Shown here: piece after piece, positions 10,471 through 20,994 of the stretch
Numbering within the stretch: position 1 is the stretch's first letter
Layout: each line of letters begins with the position of its first letter
Assembly (NCBI GenBank): GCA_002786065.1
Contig: NHNY01000018.1
Coordinates: 434,001 to 498,000, forward strand
DNA length: 64,000 bases
From: Microcyclospora pomicola
Lineage: Eukaryota; Ascomycota; Dothideomycetes; Capnodiales
Direction of reading: 5' to 3'
Translations under genes and position numbers: made by a program
The notes under the pieces: model-generated
Databases searched by the model: none
Seen by the model: the letters and a program-made list of their open reading frames with translations, nothing else
What the model was told of the DNA's origin: nothing

Positions 10471-13400
10471 TCAGAATAGCTTAAGAATCTATTGAGATTG
10501 GTTTGCGAATGTATTCGCAAACGCTGCATTCTTCTACTTAAGCTCTAACTTAAGCAGATCATTCTGCAGCCGTTTCGTTCGAAGTTCTTCCTGTTCCCTT
10601 GCTATAACAAGCTCATTATACGCTATCTTCTGCCTCTTCTTCTTACTACGTTGTAATCCCTAGTATGAAGAACGTCTAGCTTATAAACCACTATGTTGTA
10701 ATAAGGTTTGCTAGCTGCGTGTGCCAATTAATTGTAAATCCATTGACGATTGCGGCTGAGTCGATACAGGCGATGATCTGTGTAATAGACGATCAATTGT
10801 AGGCGGGGAGCTAGGAACGCCTAGTAAGCTAGCGTTGATCTGGAATGTAGGCATATTAAGAGGATCTAACGGATTATTAGGATCGAACTCAGAATGTTGG
10901 CGTTTTCGAGTAGTATCTAGATCCAGATTAATTGACGTTCAATTCGCAATGCGTTGACAAGATCTTACTAAGCCTCATAATATTTCGAGATCTTCGAGTA
11001 CTATTAGTATCATTTCGATATGTCTAGCGTACACCTATATCATTACGCTTTAGATAGCTAGTTATAACACAGCTATCAAGCTCTTTTACCCTAGTAACTA
11101 ATAATAAGATTTTAACCATTCTAAATTCATTCTTAATTACTTACTTTTGGATTGCTAGAAGGAGCTCAAGCCGTGTGCCCTTAGCATAGCTCTGCATTCT
11201 AGACTGCTCGACAGCATTTGTGTGGTTACGTAGCTGCCGAAAGTACTCCGTATCCATGTTTGAGAATAGTAGGGTTAAACTACACCTAATAGTTGGGAAA
11301 TCCTTATGTTTAGCCCACAGTTAGATACTCTCTTGTGGCCAAGCTAATGAGAATTAGCTAGGATTCGATTGACAATTAATCGAGGATTAACTGACCATGC
11401 AATCGCCGAATTAGATCATGCTACTAATAAACAGTTTAGGCTGTAAGTAGCCCTTCTATAAGGCTATGTAGAGTTTGAGGGCCGCGCTAAGTGCCTGCAG
11501 CTTTAAAGATGGTTTGTTTAAAGTAGATAGTACAGTAAAGAATCACATAAGAAAGGTGATCCTGCTAGGTCTTTGATAGGTCAACAGTGTTAAGATAGCG
11601 GCCGAGTCCTATTACTAATTAGTTATGAATCGATTCTCAAGATGTTGACAATTGAATACCAGACGCTTGTGTAGAGCCTATATTAGCTATTACTGCACGT
11701 ATACCCCGGCCATGAATGTGTTTCCACTGTACAGGCTGTTGCGTAACAAGAGACACTAGATTGAAGAGGCGGCTAAACGCATTCTAATATGTCTTTGTTG
11801 TCTGGCTATTAACGATGATTCGTGTAAGAATAAGATCTAATTAGTATTAGACTCTCGATTCATTATGAATGCATTGTCAGTGTATTGTTAAATACTTACT
11901 TTTTGATTAGCGCTCGTCAAAATGAGCAATTAGGATCTCGTTCATAGTGCCTTAACAGAAGCGCTTAAACGACATATCGACCTTAAAGGTTTCTATGTTA
12001 ATCAACAACTGGGCTTGCTCCTTAAAGAAGCAGATAATCATAGTATCATCTGTTTGTCGATATACCTGCCGAATGTATTGCTAATTGATTGACAATTAGC
12101 TATTAATGTATAATCAATCTAAAGACTATAACCTCTTACTGTGCTCTGATCTCTCTCTTAACAAGAAAGCTCAAATATCACTCCATTTAGCTGTGTACCC
12201 TCTAGATAGAGAAGATGGCGCTAACGAGTGATTTTAGCTAAGATCCGATCTGTGTTAGCTAAACTCTCGTGCAACTGTGCAAGATAAGTATGTTCTTTGT
12301 CCCTTAGGTACTCCTAGAGAATGAAACTGCTTTCGAATCGAGCTATAATCGGATTTAATTGTCAATACACTGTCAAGTAATGCTTAATTGAATAACAAAC
12401 CATATGTAAGATCCTAAGAATTACACTGCCGGATTAGTGCAGCAATCTCCTCTATAATAACCTAAGGCGTCTTTAATAGTGGCGGTAGAGGGTATGTATA
12501 GATGCTATGCGACACAAAGAGCACAAAGGGTGTAGCCTTCAGATCGTCTAGAATGAGCTTTGTGAAAACTACACCGCATGTCTAACTCTTCATCGTGCCT
12601 TAGCCTTAAGGGTGATCGATTCCTAATCACAAATTAGCTGTCAAGTAATTCTCAATCCATTCTTATTTCATTGCGAATCGTACTATAATGTAGGCGTTTT
12701 GAGATTGTTTGCTCAATAGCAAAACAGACTGGTATTGGTTCTAACACTTCTGTTGTGTAAAACCGCTATAGGTATGTAATATCAACTTGCGCTTATGCAT
12801 TAATACTTATAAAGAAGTGATTATAGCGGTCTTAATCATTCCAACTATGTTAAGTACATACAATGTAATGGCTACAGTGACCATTTACATCAGCTCGTCT
12901 AAATGCGCCTAGTGTAGGGCGACAGGCGTCGCTTTGCTGTCAGCAGGCGATTCTCTTCAGGAATTTTGTTCGTGTTACGTAGTAATACCTAATTAGACGA
13001 CAATCAATTGTTAGTGTACTCTCAATGCATTAGGATTCAAATGACAAGCTTACGACGCTGCATTTCTTTTAAAGACATCATTTTCTGTTATGTCTAGAAC
13101 TCGTAACCGCTACATCCGTAGGCGCTCCTAGTCCTCTGGTAAGAGCTTTGTATATCGCATGTCCTTTAGCTCGTCTACAAGGTATTCGCAGTGTTGTACA
13201 CCAGAACAAGTATATTTGTATTTGCTACACCGTACATTACCTAGAAAGGCAGAGGTACAGGTAGTATTACCCTTTTGACATTGTCGCGAGAATTGAATCT
13301 AGATGCATTGTTAGAAGGTTCCGAATTCAAAGACAATTGATTAAGCATTACATCCATATCCTCTGCAGCTTTTTTATTGCTATATACAACTACATATGTG

Positions 13401-13740
13401 AATCTATAAGGATCTGTAGTAGGATATAATAGCAAGACAGCAACATATTTAATGTGTTGTGTTGCAATGACCTTAGGTCCCCCTAATGTCAAGATTGTAG
13501 TCTGATCAATTTGCTCTTCTTCTAAGGCAGCTTTAACTGTTATTGCTAGAACTGTGTTAGCTGTGATGATTTCATCATCAGCGATACGACATATGTCTTC
13601 TTCTGTAAAGCGCTGTGCTAGAACAGGCTAATGGAGTTCCCCGTAATTCTCAATCAAATGAGAATGCATTCCGAAATCACTGTCAATGATGGATGACATA
13701 ATTCAAACACGATTCTNGGGTGTGATGAACATGGATAGAT
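10471..13740 (-). pseudogene. MULE transposase, 12 exons, with 30 premature stops
   Basis: DDE transposase of the Mutator type. Exons on minus: one upstream of 13681 (start unresolved), then 13627-13352, 13271-13054, 12988-12684, 12622-12401, 12342-12140, 12065-11900, 11836-11660, 11614-11396, 11343-11145, 11090-10969 and 10916-10471. The last eleven total 2553 nt (851 codons) with phase preserved at every junction. Order of features: a Cys/His-rich N-terminal region (KYTCSGVQHCEYL, NGHCSHYIVC) resembling a WRKY-GCM1/FLYWCH-type zinc finger; TPFVLFVSHSIYTYPLPP; the catalytic block FKVDMSFKR (first Asp 11976-11978); KHIHGRGIRAVIAN, where the expected second Asp reads Asn (11682-11684); GLGRYLNTVD; TNAVEQS with the likely Glu at 11207-11209; and a basic coiled-coil tail. 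There are 29 TAA/TAG and one TGA inside the frame. An ambiguous base lies at 13717. Confidence 0.85.
10917..13680 (-). repeat. Eleven transposase introns composed of tandem 11-bp units
   Basis: Introns: 13628-13680, 13272-13351, 12989-13053, 12623-12683, 12343-12400, 12066-12139, 11837-11899, 11615-11659, 11344-11395, 11091-11144 and 10917-10968 (45-80 nt). Read on minus, each begins GT and ends AG, commonly CTAATTAG. Each contains several 11-bp units in register, for example ATTGATTATAC/ATTAATAGCTA/ATTGTCAATCA in 12066-12139, and AATAAGAATGG/ATTGAGAATTA in 12623-12683. The shared form is ATTNNNAATNN. Confidence 0.85.
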
Positions 13741-13825
13741 GGTCGAAAACTTGATGTGACAGTCATGGACTTGGCTCGACCTAATTTCAAAATAAGGTTT
13801 TTGACTTTTACTGTTGCGCGTCGCA

Positions 13826-13860
13826 CCAACTTCGATGTACGTCGAGCCAACTGTATCCAC
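13826..13860 (-). repeat. Right terminal inverted repeat
   Basis: Reverse complement begins GTGGATACAGTTGGCTCGAC and aligns ungapped with 7742-7776. Two of the differences near the tip are G/A transitions, compatible with RIP. Confidence 0.8.
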
Positions 13861-13869
13861 GTAACTACA
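13861..13869. repeat. Right 9-bp target-site duplication
   Basis: gtaactaca, an exact copy of 7733-7741 abutting the right inverted repeat. Confidence 0.85.
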
Positions 13870-14673
13870 TGTACCATTTATATGTCTTGCTTTGTCCGTC
13901 GGCCCTAAAGGTGCCTGAGGCAGGTCAGAGCTATCTTTCTCGTAAGAATACCTTAGCCAATCCCTGCACTTACTACAGACGACAACGATCAGAACTTCTG
14001 TCTTTTCTCAACGATCAGAACTTCTGTCTCCACGTCCACGTTAGCAGTTTACCTTGTCATGTTGATATGCACTCTACATGAACATTTCTCGGATGTCATG
14101 GAGATTGGTCTGAACGTCGTTGGGATACAACTACATTCAAGTTTCCAGCTTCTGCTTGATGTGGTACCCCTGCACCGAGGCAAATCGCATGAATTCGCTT
14201 TACTGGTGTTTACTAAAGCTCAAAGTATCTGCTCATTTCAAATTGTGACACCCTAGCAAGGTGGACTGACTGCGGAGTGTCTGCTAACACAGCATTGTCA
14301 TGCTTGGCCTTGAAATGGTCCTAGGCTTAACTACCAAAGTCATTTTGCTAACCAGATCGTCAAGACGCAGATACTGACCAGCATCAGAGCATCTTTCGAA
14401 CTCTCCTGGAATGGAAGCAAGGTAGAAGTGCAGATCTGACGGGGCCTCACACCCCTCCGCAGATCTTCGTATATTGGAGGATATGATTGGTCGTCGTCGT
14501 TTGCACGATCAAAACTACATACATGTAGGCATGCTGTGCCACCTGCAAGGTCAGAATACAAGACTCCCTGACTGTATTGTCGACACCGATCTGTGAGCCG
14601 GCATAATTTGAGATCCGGGTATTAGCAGCACAGAATTAGGTGGGCAATACGAAATCCACGTAGGGAGCTCATC
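13870..14673. other. Intergenic region between the transposon and the UstYa-like gene
   Basis: No convincing gene. It holds the short tandem repeat at 13983-14030 and presumably the promoter of the gene at 14674. I looked for a short repetitive precursor-peptide gene with Lys-Arg cleavage sites and saw none. Confidence 0.5.
13983..14030. repeat. Two-copy direct repeat, 26-bp period
   Basis: caacgatcagaacttctgtc occurs at 13983 and again at 14009. Small local duplication. Confidence 0.85.
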
Positions 14674-15637
14674 ATGCGGTTCCTTCAATATTGGGTGCCT
14701 CCACACCGAGATGACAACATCGAGGATATCATGCCCTGGGAACGATACTGGACTCCCCGAAGCAAGAAGTCAATCGATGCTGGCTTGAGACCGGATTCAC
14801 GGTCGATCAGTCTCCATGATCTCAACAGAGCGTTCCATGTAATGGTTCGCTGCGTTAGTTTCTTGCTTCTGCTATCCGGTCTTCTCAACCTTTACCTCCT
14901 GTTCCACCCGATGGCTGTCCAGCGTGAGCGTCTATCGCAACATGGTCAGTATCTAGTCTGCTAGACTGTGACACTAGACTAAATGGTCGTGCAGCTGCTT
15001 TAGCATGCGATGTAGAGACAACGATTCATTCCAAGACTCCTTTCGGTGATACAGACCGCACTGCGCAGGATGCAGTCTGGACTTCCCAGAATGTGCAGCC
15101 AGATCGATTCTTCGTGGCTCTTGCAGACTCCTACACCGGAAAGCTGAACCTCCCCGCTGCTATGCGTTGGCCTTGGGACCAGGAGAAGCGCGTCTACAGC
15201 CTTCAGAGTGGACAAGAACTCTACTGCCTGGTCTCTACCTCAATTCCGGTCTCGTGTTTCGCACGACCCTTCACTAATCGAGCGTCTAGCATCTGCTCCG
15301 AGACACGATCAACGCGCACGAAGACAGTACCATACCTCCTTGGGACTACAAACAGCAGATACATTGTCTCGACCTGCTGCTTACCAGTGTCATGTGCACA
15401 GCAGACGATACCTTGCTTCCCGTCGCACCGCCTGGCAAAACCACCGGGCATGCCAAGGCAGAAGCCGTGGCTGGCGAGGGCGCAACGCGGCTCTGTCGGA
15501 GCTGGCACGAGCTCAGTGCTTGGGCAGATCAGCATAGTGCCTGTTACAACGGGTCGCGTGGTAATAGGGATGATCCAAATGTGTCGGAGACGGAGCGCTA
15601 CAAGTCTTGTCCGGATGGAAGTCGACCGTGGGGATAA
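14674..15637 (+). CDS. UstYa-like (DUF3328) oxidase-family protein with degenerate motifs
   Basis: Three exons (14674-14944, 14995-15230, 15290-15637) join in phase to 284 aa. A single membrane helix (VRCVSFLLLLSGLLNLYLL, about residues 58-77) follows a charged N-terminus, as in UstYa-family proteins of ustiloxin and cyclochlorotine clusters, which oxidise or cyclise peptides. WPWDQEKRVYSL leads to the first motif site, and YKQQIHCLDLL then TSVMCTADDTLLP forms the second (His194-Cys195). A late CRSWHELSAWA is also typical. The first motif, normally HxxHC, reads QELYC, and the second reads QxxHC, so most of the proposed metal-binding histidines are missing. No peptide-precursor gene or partner oxidase is next to it. 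It may be an orphan or inactive paralogue. Confidence 0.8.
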
Positions 15638-16562
15638 ATGCCCAAGGTGCCCACCTCGGTGACTAGAGCTACATTGATGTTAGAGACGGAAACAGAGTCT
15701 AGCTGGTTGAAACGCATCAGTGAAATGTTCATGAAAATTACCCAACATCTGTATCGTCAGCCACTTGTTCCGTATGCTCATTGTAGACACATCATGCTCC
15801 ATGCACGGGTTCCAGGCAATGTACCTTTACAGAGCCAGGTCAATGTGCAATGCCGCTCCCTACTTCATGTCAACTTTCGAGGATCAGACAGCAGCGCCGT
15901 TTGGGAGAACGATTGGGGACGTTTGAGATCGCGTATGGAGGGAAGATGAGCGTTACGCTGCGAGGGAATTACATACAGTACACTTGCAGAATGTGTAGAT
16001 GAGCCGTCTCAAGCGCTTAGGGGTGCTGAGGTCGAGGAGGGGAGAACGATTCAGTAAGGTGTTGCTTATATGGGCTTTCACTTGGAGGACTCCAAACCGG
16101 CATGCAATTTGTAGTCATTGATCTATGTTCGAAGTACCTCATCAATGCCGACAATGTGGTCATTTCGATGGTGGATTGCATTCCTCCCGACTGATCTGAT
16201 TTGCCCACGACCCAGCGAAACTCCTTCATGATGCGTTTATCTGCCATATCGTATCCATGAATGCACGCCTCCGAGCAGAAGTTTACTAGACGCCACCCAG
16301 ACTGACCCCCTTAACTCTCTTGGCCAGAAATTGCGACATATCCGCATCGCTGCCACGTTTCTGTGGGACCGGTCCCATGGCATCGAGGACCAACATCAAC
16401 GACTGCCAGCCTAGATGTGCGATAAAACACCACAAGAAGTCAGCATGGGGCCCCACCCTCTCTTTCTCCAACGTGATGAATGGGGGAACGGATCTTAGCA
16501 GCACAGATGAACAGCATGGTTGAATATGGTGTGCATTATGTGGCAAATCCGGTAATCATTCA
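15638..16562. other. Intergenic region, convergent 3' ends
   Basis: Between the stops of the UstYa-like gene and NPL4. Open frames here (for example about 103 codons from 15638) have no recognisable domain and weak coding character; I call nothing. Confidence 0.5.
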
Positions 16563-18426
16563 TCACATCTGGGAAAGGATGGTCTCCAGGGTAGCCCAAC
16601 CTGGTGTGTGCATGAGTTGTGCCCCGAGGCTGGCGTCGTGTGAGACTGCGACGCGGCAGAGGAGTTGGGTCTCTTCCTGTGATGGCGTTGGAGGTTAGCA
16701 TGATCAGGATGAGAGTGCTGGGATCGTATTCAGTACTCACCTTGCTAAGGATGTCGAGACCGCGGATGTAGCACAGCAGATGGAAGTCTGATACCGCGAT
16801 CACGCCCTGGGGTGTATCAAGCGCAACTCTGTTTGCACCGGCCTTGAGCTGTTTTAGCAAATTCCTCGGTTCTTGCTCCTCGCCGGTAGCCATCCTATTC
16901 TCGACGGTGAAGGCAGTCTTGACGAACGTGGGCGTTGCTTTACCGTCCTTAGGAAAACCAATGGTTAGAGTCACTAGAAGATATTCGACAGGGAAGCTAG
17001 GCTTCGCGTTCTCCTGGACATTAGCACCATGCTCATTGATTCGACGGTAGAAGATCTCCGGGATATAGCGAACGCGACCAAGATCCTTGTCTTCGTCCTC
17101 ATCTTGTACTAGCATGACACTCGGATCTGCTGAAGGTTCAACAATATCGGCACGGACCATCTCCACGGCTGCATTAGAGGCCTGGTATGCAGTAGGCTCG
17201 ATCTGGCCTTCTGAATTGCCAGACACAACACACGTCACAAAGTTACTGCCGAACCGTCCAGAATCGCTCCATTTGGTAGGTCTAGGATATCTTGCTTGAT
17301 ATCTGGCGGCAAAAGTGATCTCGAGTGATGAGAGGTAGTACGAGTCGATGTGGCGTTTGCAAACGGCCTGTTTACCATCGTCTTGGTTTTCAGGAAGGAC
17401 GAGATCTGTGAAGATGACACCGACTCGCTGCAGACCGCACATCTCAGCCATTTCATCGATAGCTTGTTCGCTCTCCCACTCATTCAGCGTCACACCATCT
17501 ACTTCATCCACCTGTGGGGGCTCGTATATCGCCTCGACAACAGCCTTGGTACCAAGCGGGACAAGCTCATACTCCTCGTAATGGCCATACATGAAGCCAA
17601 CTCTCTGGGCGCCAGTATTTCGGTAGAAGTTCAAGTACGTCTGCATGATCTGCTCCGAGGCGAACTCAACATGATCCACCATTCGAAATTCTTGAGGCTG
17701 TAGTGAGATTGCGGAGGGTTGGCATTTCGTACAGATACCTTTGGGGAATGGTGCATGTCCCGAAGGACACTCAGGATTGACCCGAAAATACGGCTCCGAC
17801 AACGGAGGCATATATGAGCTTCCGGAGTCGTACTTGTTCTTCCCGTGGTTGACCTTCCGCAGGTATGAGTGGTATGAGAGGTGTTTGATCTTCTTCTCGT
17901 CCAGATAGCTCTTGTTGTATGGATCCAAGGGCATACAGTAATCGCACATGCCCTTGGGACCGTGGGAACACATCTTCTGGTCTCGATTTCTCTTGATCTT
18001 TCCGTCCAGCTTGTCTAACCTGTCGTCCAGCTGTGATTGCTTCACCGTCTCCCACGGGTTCTTGATCAACTGAGGAGCGGTGTTTGTTGGTATGGCGATA
18101 CTCGAAATGTCCTCTTCTGGTGCCACTTCTCGGCCATTGATGCGGTTCGCGCTGGTGGAGTGGCCGTTAGCAGCAGGTTCTTCCGTGGAGAAGGTCAGGA
18201 AGATTTGGCTGCCATGGGTGAGGTTAAGGCGGCCAAATGTTACACCCTTCAACTTGTCGATTGGCCGACTATCTGCTCCATGAGGTTTGGGGCTTATGGC
18301 GATTGACGATGAGATGACGTTCTTTGGTAGACGCTCGACAACATCAGGGAGAATGCTGGAGATGTCTGTTGTGGGTTCGACAGTGAGTCGGAACTGACCC
18401 TCGCGCGAGACGAATCTGAGAATCAT
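16563..18426 (-). CDS. NPL4: NPL4, ubiquitin-binding cofactor of Cdc48
   Basis: Partner of Ufd1 that recruits Cdc48/p97 to ubiquitylated substrates for ER-associated degradation and nuclear protein turnover. Start ATG 18424-18426 ([14 protein letters not shown]); a 64-nt intron (16677-16740) precedes the last exon, giving 599 aa. Domains in order: an N-terminal ubiquitin-like fold (residues 1-80); the zinc-finger region near residues 150-270 with [20 protein letters not shown] and [18 protein letters not shown]; and the MPN-like NPL4 domain with [19 protein letters not shown] and [15 protein letters not shown]. Splicing replaces a spurious tail with [16 protein letters not shown] and [12 protein letters not shown], the expected C-terminus. 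Family assignment is secure. Confidence 0.96.
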
Positions 18427-18909
18427 GTTGATGGCCGGGTGGGCACGTGAGAACGGGTACGAGGACTATCAAGGATGATGAGGTTGAGGATTGCAGTAAT
18501 GAAAGAAATGGAATCCTGTGAGTGTTATCGCAGGTGAAGATGCATATTGTGAAGGCGGTGTTTCGACACGATTCCAGCGGATATGTCCAGACGGAGGCAA
18601 CAAACGATTATGTAGGTACAGCTCTAGTCTGCCGGACGTCACGTCACAGTCTAGTCGCTCAGTTGCCGGAGAGGGATCGTCTCGGCCCGGTCATCCGAAG
18701 CCCGCAGCCACCTTTCCCCATTCAAAAAGTGAAGGAAGCATAGAGGGACACGTCGTTGACATTCGTGATCATCTTGCGCCGGACACATCCTGTCGACAAT
18801 CACTATCCACAGCGCATATACACCCTTTTGACGCATTCATCACTCCATCGATCGGGATACCCATGATATAACTTGTCCATCGCGCCCATCGTCTGCGAAA
18901 TACACGACT
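18427..18909. promoter_or_regulatory. Divergent promoter between NPL4 and SEC66
   Basis: 483-bp head-to-head gap. No other feature recognised; regulatory role inferred from layout. Confidence 0.45.
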
Positions 18910-19814
18910 ATGGAAAACACAACGAATTCGACAAATGGCACCTTTGAGGGGAACAGTACAGGCAATGGGACGTTTGGCGGTGATTTCCAAACAGCGCCCA
19001 AAAGTTTCTGGACCAACTTGCTTCTCCCGACTCTATATCTCACGATCCTGATCGGAAGTCTTTACACATTCTCTACCCTGTACCGCCAACGGCAGCTCAC
19101 CAAAGCCGCCAAGCTGGAGCCGTGGTTCCCCACGCACAAAACCCGCGACATCTATCTCAGCCTATTACATATGGATCCGGCAGAGGCGAGTGAGGGAGGT
19201 GAGGATGAGAAGAAGCTGAAGAAAGTGCCGGACTCGGTGCTGAAGGCAGCACTGCTACGGCGAGCCGTCGAGGACATTCAGAGGATTGTGCAAATACGAG
19301 GAGCGAAGCCGGCACTCCAGACGCTGCTACAACGGGGTTCTGTTGGAGATGAGCTTTGGCAGCGTTTCCTGCGAGCCGAGAAGGAGATTGAAGAGGAGAT
19401 TAAGGACGTGGTGGGCGAGGTAAGTCATGCAGAGATTGGGCGCATGCCGAATGAATCAAGCAGACTGACTTTATACTCTAGGCCAACGCATTCTCACCCG
19501 GCTGGGGTCAGGTCATCTTCCAGTCTGCTAACGAGATCAACCAAAACATCCTCATCAAGCAGCGGATAGCAGAGCTTTCGGCTCAGGTTGAGTCCGAGAA
19601 GTCATGGTGGGAGGACAAGCGGTCCCACATTCAGACATCACTATTGGAGGAGCTGGAAGAAGAGGGGCAAGAGGTGCGCACAGAGCCAAGTTCTCAGTCG
19701 TCTCCCGCGCAGAAGAAGCACGGAAGCAGCGACGAGGATGCTGTGCTGGTGGAGGCTAGTGGCCCTGAATCAGCGCAAGGCGGAGGGAAAAAGAAGAACA
19801 AGGGCAAGAAATAG
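18910..19814 (+). CDS. SEC66: Translocation protein SEC66 (Sec71), Sec62/63 complex subunit
   Basis: Non-essential subunit of the Sec63 complex for post-translational import into the endoplasmic reticulum. Two exons (18910-19419 and 19482-19814) join at VVGE/ANAFSPGWG to give 280 aa. The N-terminus is short, lumenal-type and full of N-glycosylation sequons (NTT, NST, NGT), then a single membrane helix (NLLLPTLYLTILIGSLYTF, about residues 36-55). The cytosolic part shows EPWFPTHKTRDIYLSLL, VPDSVLKAALLRRAVEDI and LLQRGSVGDELW, the family core. The second exon contains FQSANEINQNI and a coiled coil (RIAELSAQVESEKSWWEDK), and ends in a Lys-rich tail (GGGKKKNKGKK). Confidence 0.94.
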
Positions 19815-20994
19815 GTGTGGACCTGGTTGTGCTGCGGGACTCTTGCTTTTCAGCGATGGTATAGGCATGGTACATCGGGCGGCGTTCTCGGCGTGTGGAG
19901 TCGGCTGTCCAATGTTCACTGTGCGAGACGTTGGACGCGCTCGCGAGGCCCATGCATACAATGCTTCTGCACATCCTATGGCTCATGACTTGTCAATAAT
20001 TTTTAGTAGCTCATGTGACAGCTCGCTTCTGATCAATACTATCATAACACATTAACTTCGTCCGATGTCGATCAGTCAATTTACGCCAAGCCTTGCGCCA
20101 GCCTCCGACTACGACACTCGACATATCGGCACATCAACAAACACAGTCCACATCCACCTGAAGGAACTATATCAACCACATCTTCTCCTCAATTCCTCGC
20201 GCCATCAGCAGACTTTATTGCCAAGCCCTCTTCTCGCGTCATTGTTCGTACTCGAAGCGGAGAATCCAGCAATCGACGCATGCCGGGGTGGTTCGTTGTC
20301 GAGTCACGCCTCGAAAGGGGAAAGATGGGGGTAATGGTTTGCTAATCCGCTCGACTTTTTCTGTCCTTCACGCCTTTACCCTGCACACCTGCTGACTCGC
20401 AGCCATTTTCTCTGACCTGCCGCTGTGCTCTGTGCTCCTCTTCCTTTGCCGTGGCGAACCGCGTGCTCGGTCTATGGGCTGTTGATGCTGGACGTCGCTG
20501 CATCCGCCATACCACCGTTGCGCGAGCGGCCGGCCGGATGTTCGTATGACGGGTTCGTTGTGATACGTAGGAAAAGTCTCCTTGTGACCTGGTGAGCTAC
20601 CTACGCATGGACTTGTCTTGCTGCTGTAAGAGAGGGGATTCATCCCACTGCGGAGTTCGATGCGAGTGCGAGGGACAACAAGGTGGCGGCTCCTCCGCTG
20701 GGTTGAAGCCAATGGCCTACATAAGGACCGTATCGTGTCTCGCTCGGTTCGTGGTGACTGCTCCCATTTCAAGGTTGGTCCTGCTTCTCTGCCAATATCT
20801 GTTCATATTCTTCTACTCTTTTCTTGCAATACATACATCACCTCTGCGACACCTGCTATAGTATCATTCCAGCAGTGCTTGGTGGCTTCATCTGGCAAGG
20901 GCTAGATAGCAAAGCTATCGACGACTTACCACTACTTCTACGCTCAATTTGCGAGATCTACTACCATTGACTGCCTCTGCGAGCATATCGCGGT
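19815..20994. other. Intergenic region, 1.2 kb
   Basis: 3' flank of SEC66 and upstream region of the F-box-like gene. Only short frames without recognisable content; no RNA gene seen. Confidence 0.5.

Larger units (their letters stand above)
7742..13860. mobile_element. Degenerate Mutator-like (MULE) DNA transposon, 6.1 kb
   Basis: The element is bounded by a perfect 9-bp direct repeat (7733-7741 and 13861-13869). Its ends form an ungapped imperfect inverted repeat (7742-7776 against 13826-13860, 25 of 35 positions by hand). It is visibly more AT-rich than the flanks. Two gene remnants converge inside it: an unknown multi-exon gene on plus (about 8050-10440) and a MULE transposase on minus (10471 to about 13740). 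Introns of both, and the leader at 7857-8025, carry tandem 11-bp units. Transition-type stop codons fill the exons, so the copy should be immobile unless a partner acts in trans. The assignment to Mutator rests on the transposase motifs and on the 9-bp duplication. A terminal CAGGG on the left would also fit hAT, but the protein does not. Confidence 0.88.

Noticed and set aside
10471-13627. A reassigned genetic code in which TAA and TAG mean glutamine
   Set aside because: The stop positions fit Gln well, but CAA and CAG are also used in the same exons, some sites suit Trp better, and flanking genes end normally with TAA, TAG and TGA. RIP explains all of it.
7857-13680. A CRISPR-like or simple minisatellite array
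   Set aside because: Units are 11 bp, diverged, grouped in clusters of three to six, and located at GT-AG introns. There is no spacer structure and the organism is a fungus.
7742-13860. hAT or Zisupton-type element, because the left end starts CAGGG
   Set aside because: The duplication is 9 bp, the right tip does not start CAGGG, and the transposase carries MULE-type catalytic and zinc-finger motifs.
15638-15949. A second, broken UstYa-like copy
   Set aside because: None of the expected motifs (HC, CTADDT, CRSW) can be found in any frame.
13870-16562. A ribosomally made peptide cluster around the UstYa-like gene
   Set aside because: I found no repeated precursor peptide with Lys-Arg cleavage sites and no oxidase, peptidase or methyltransferase partner nearby.
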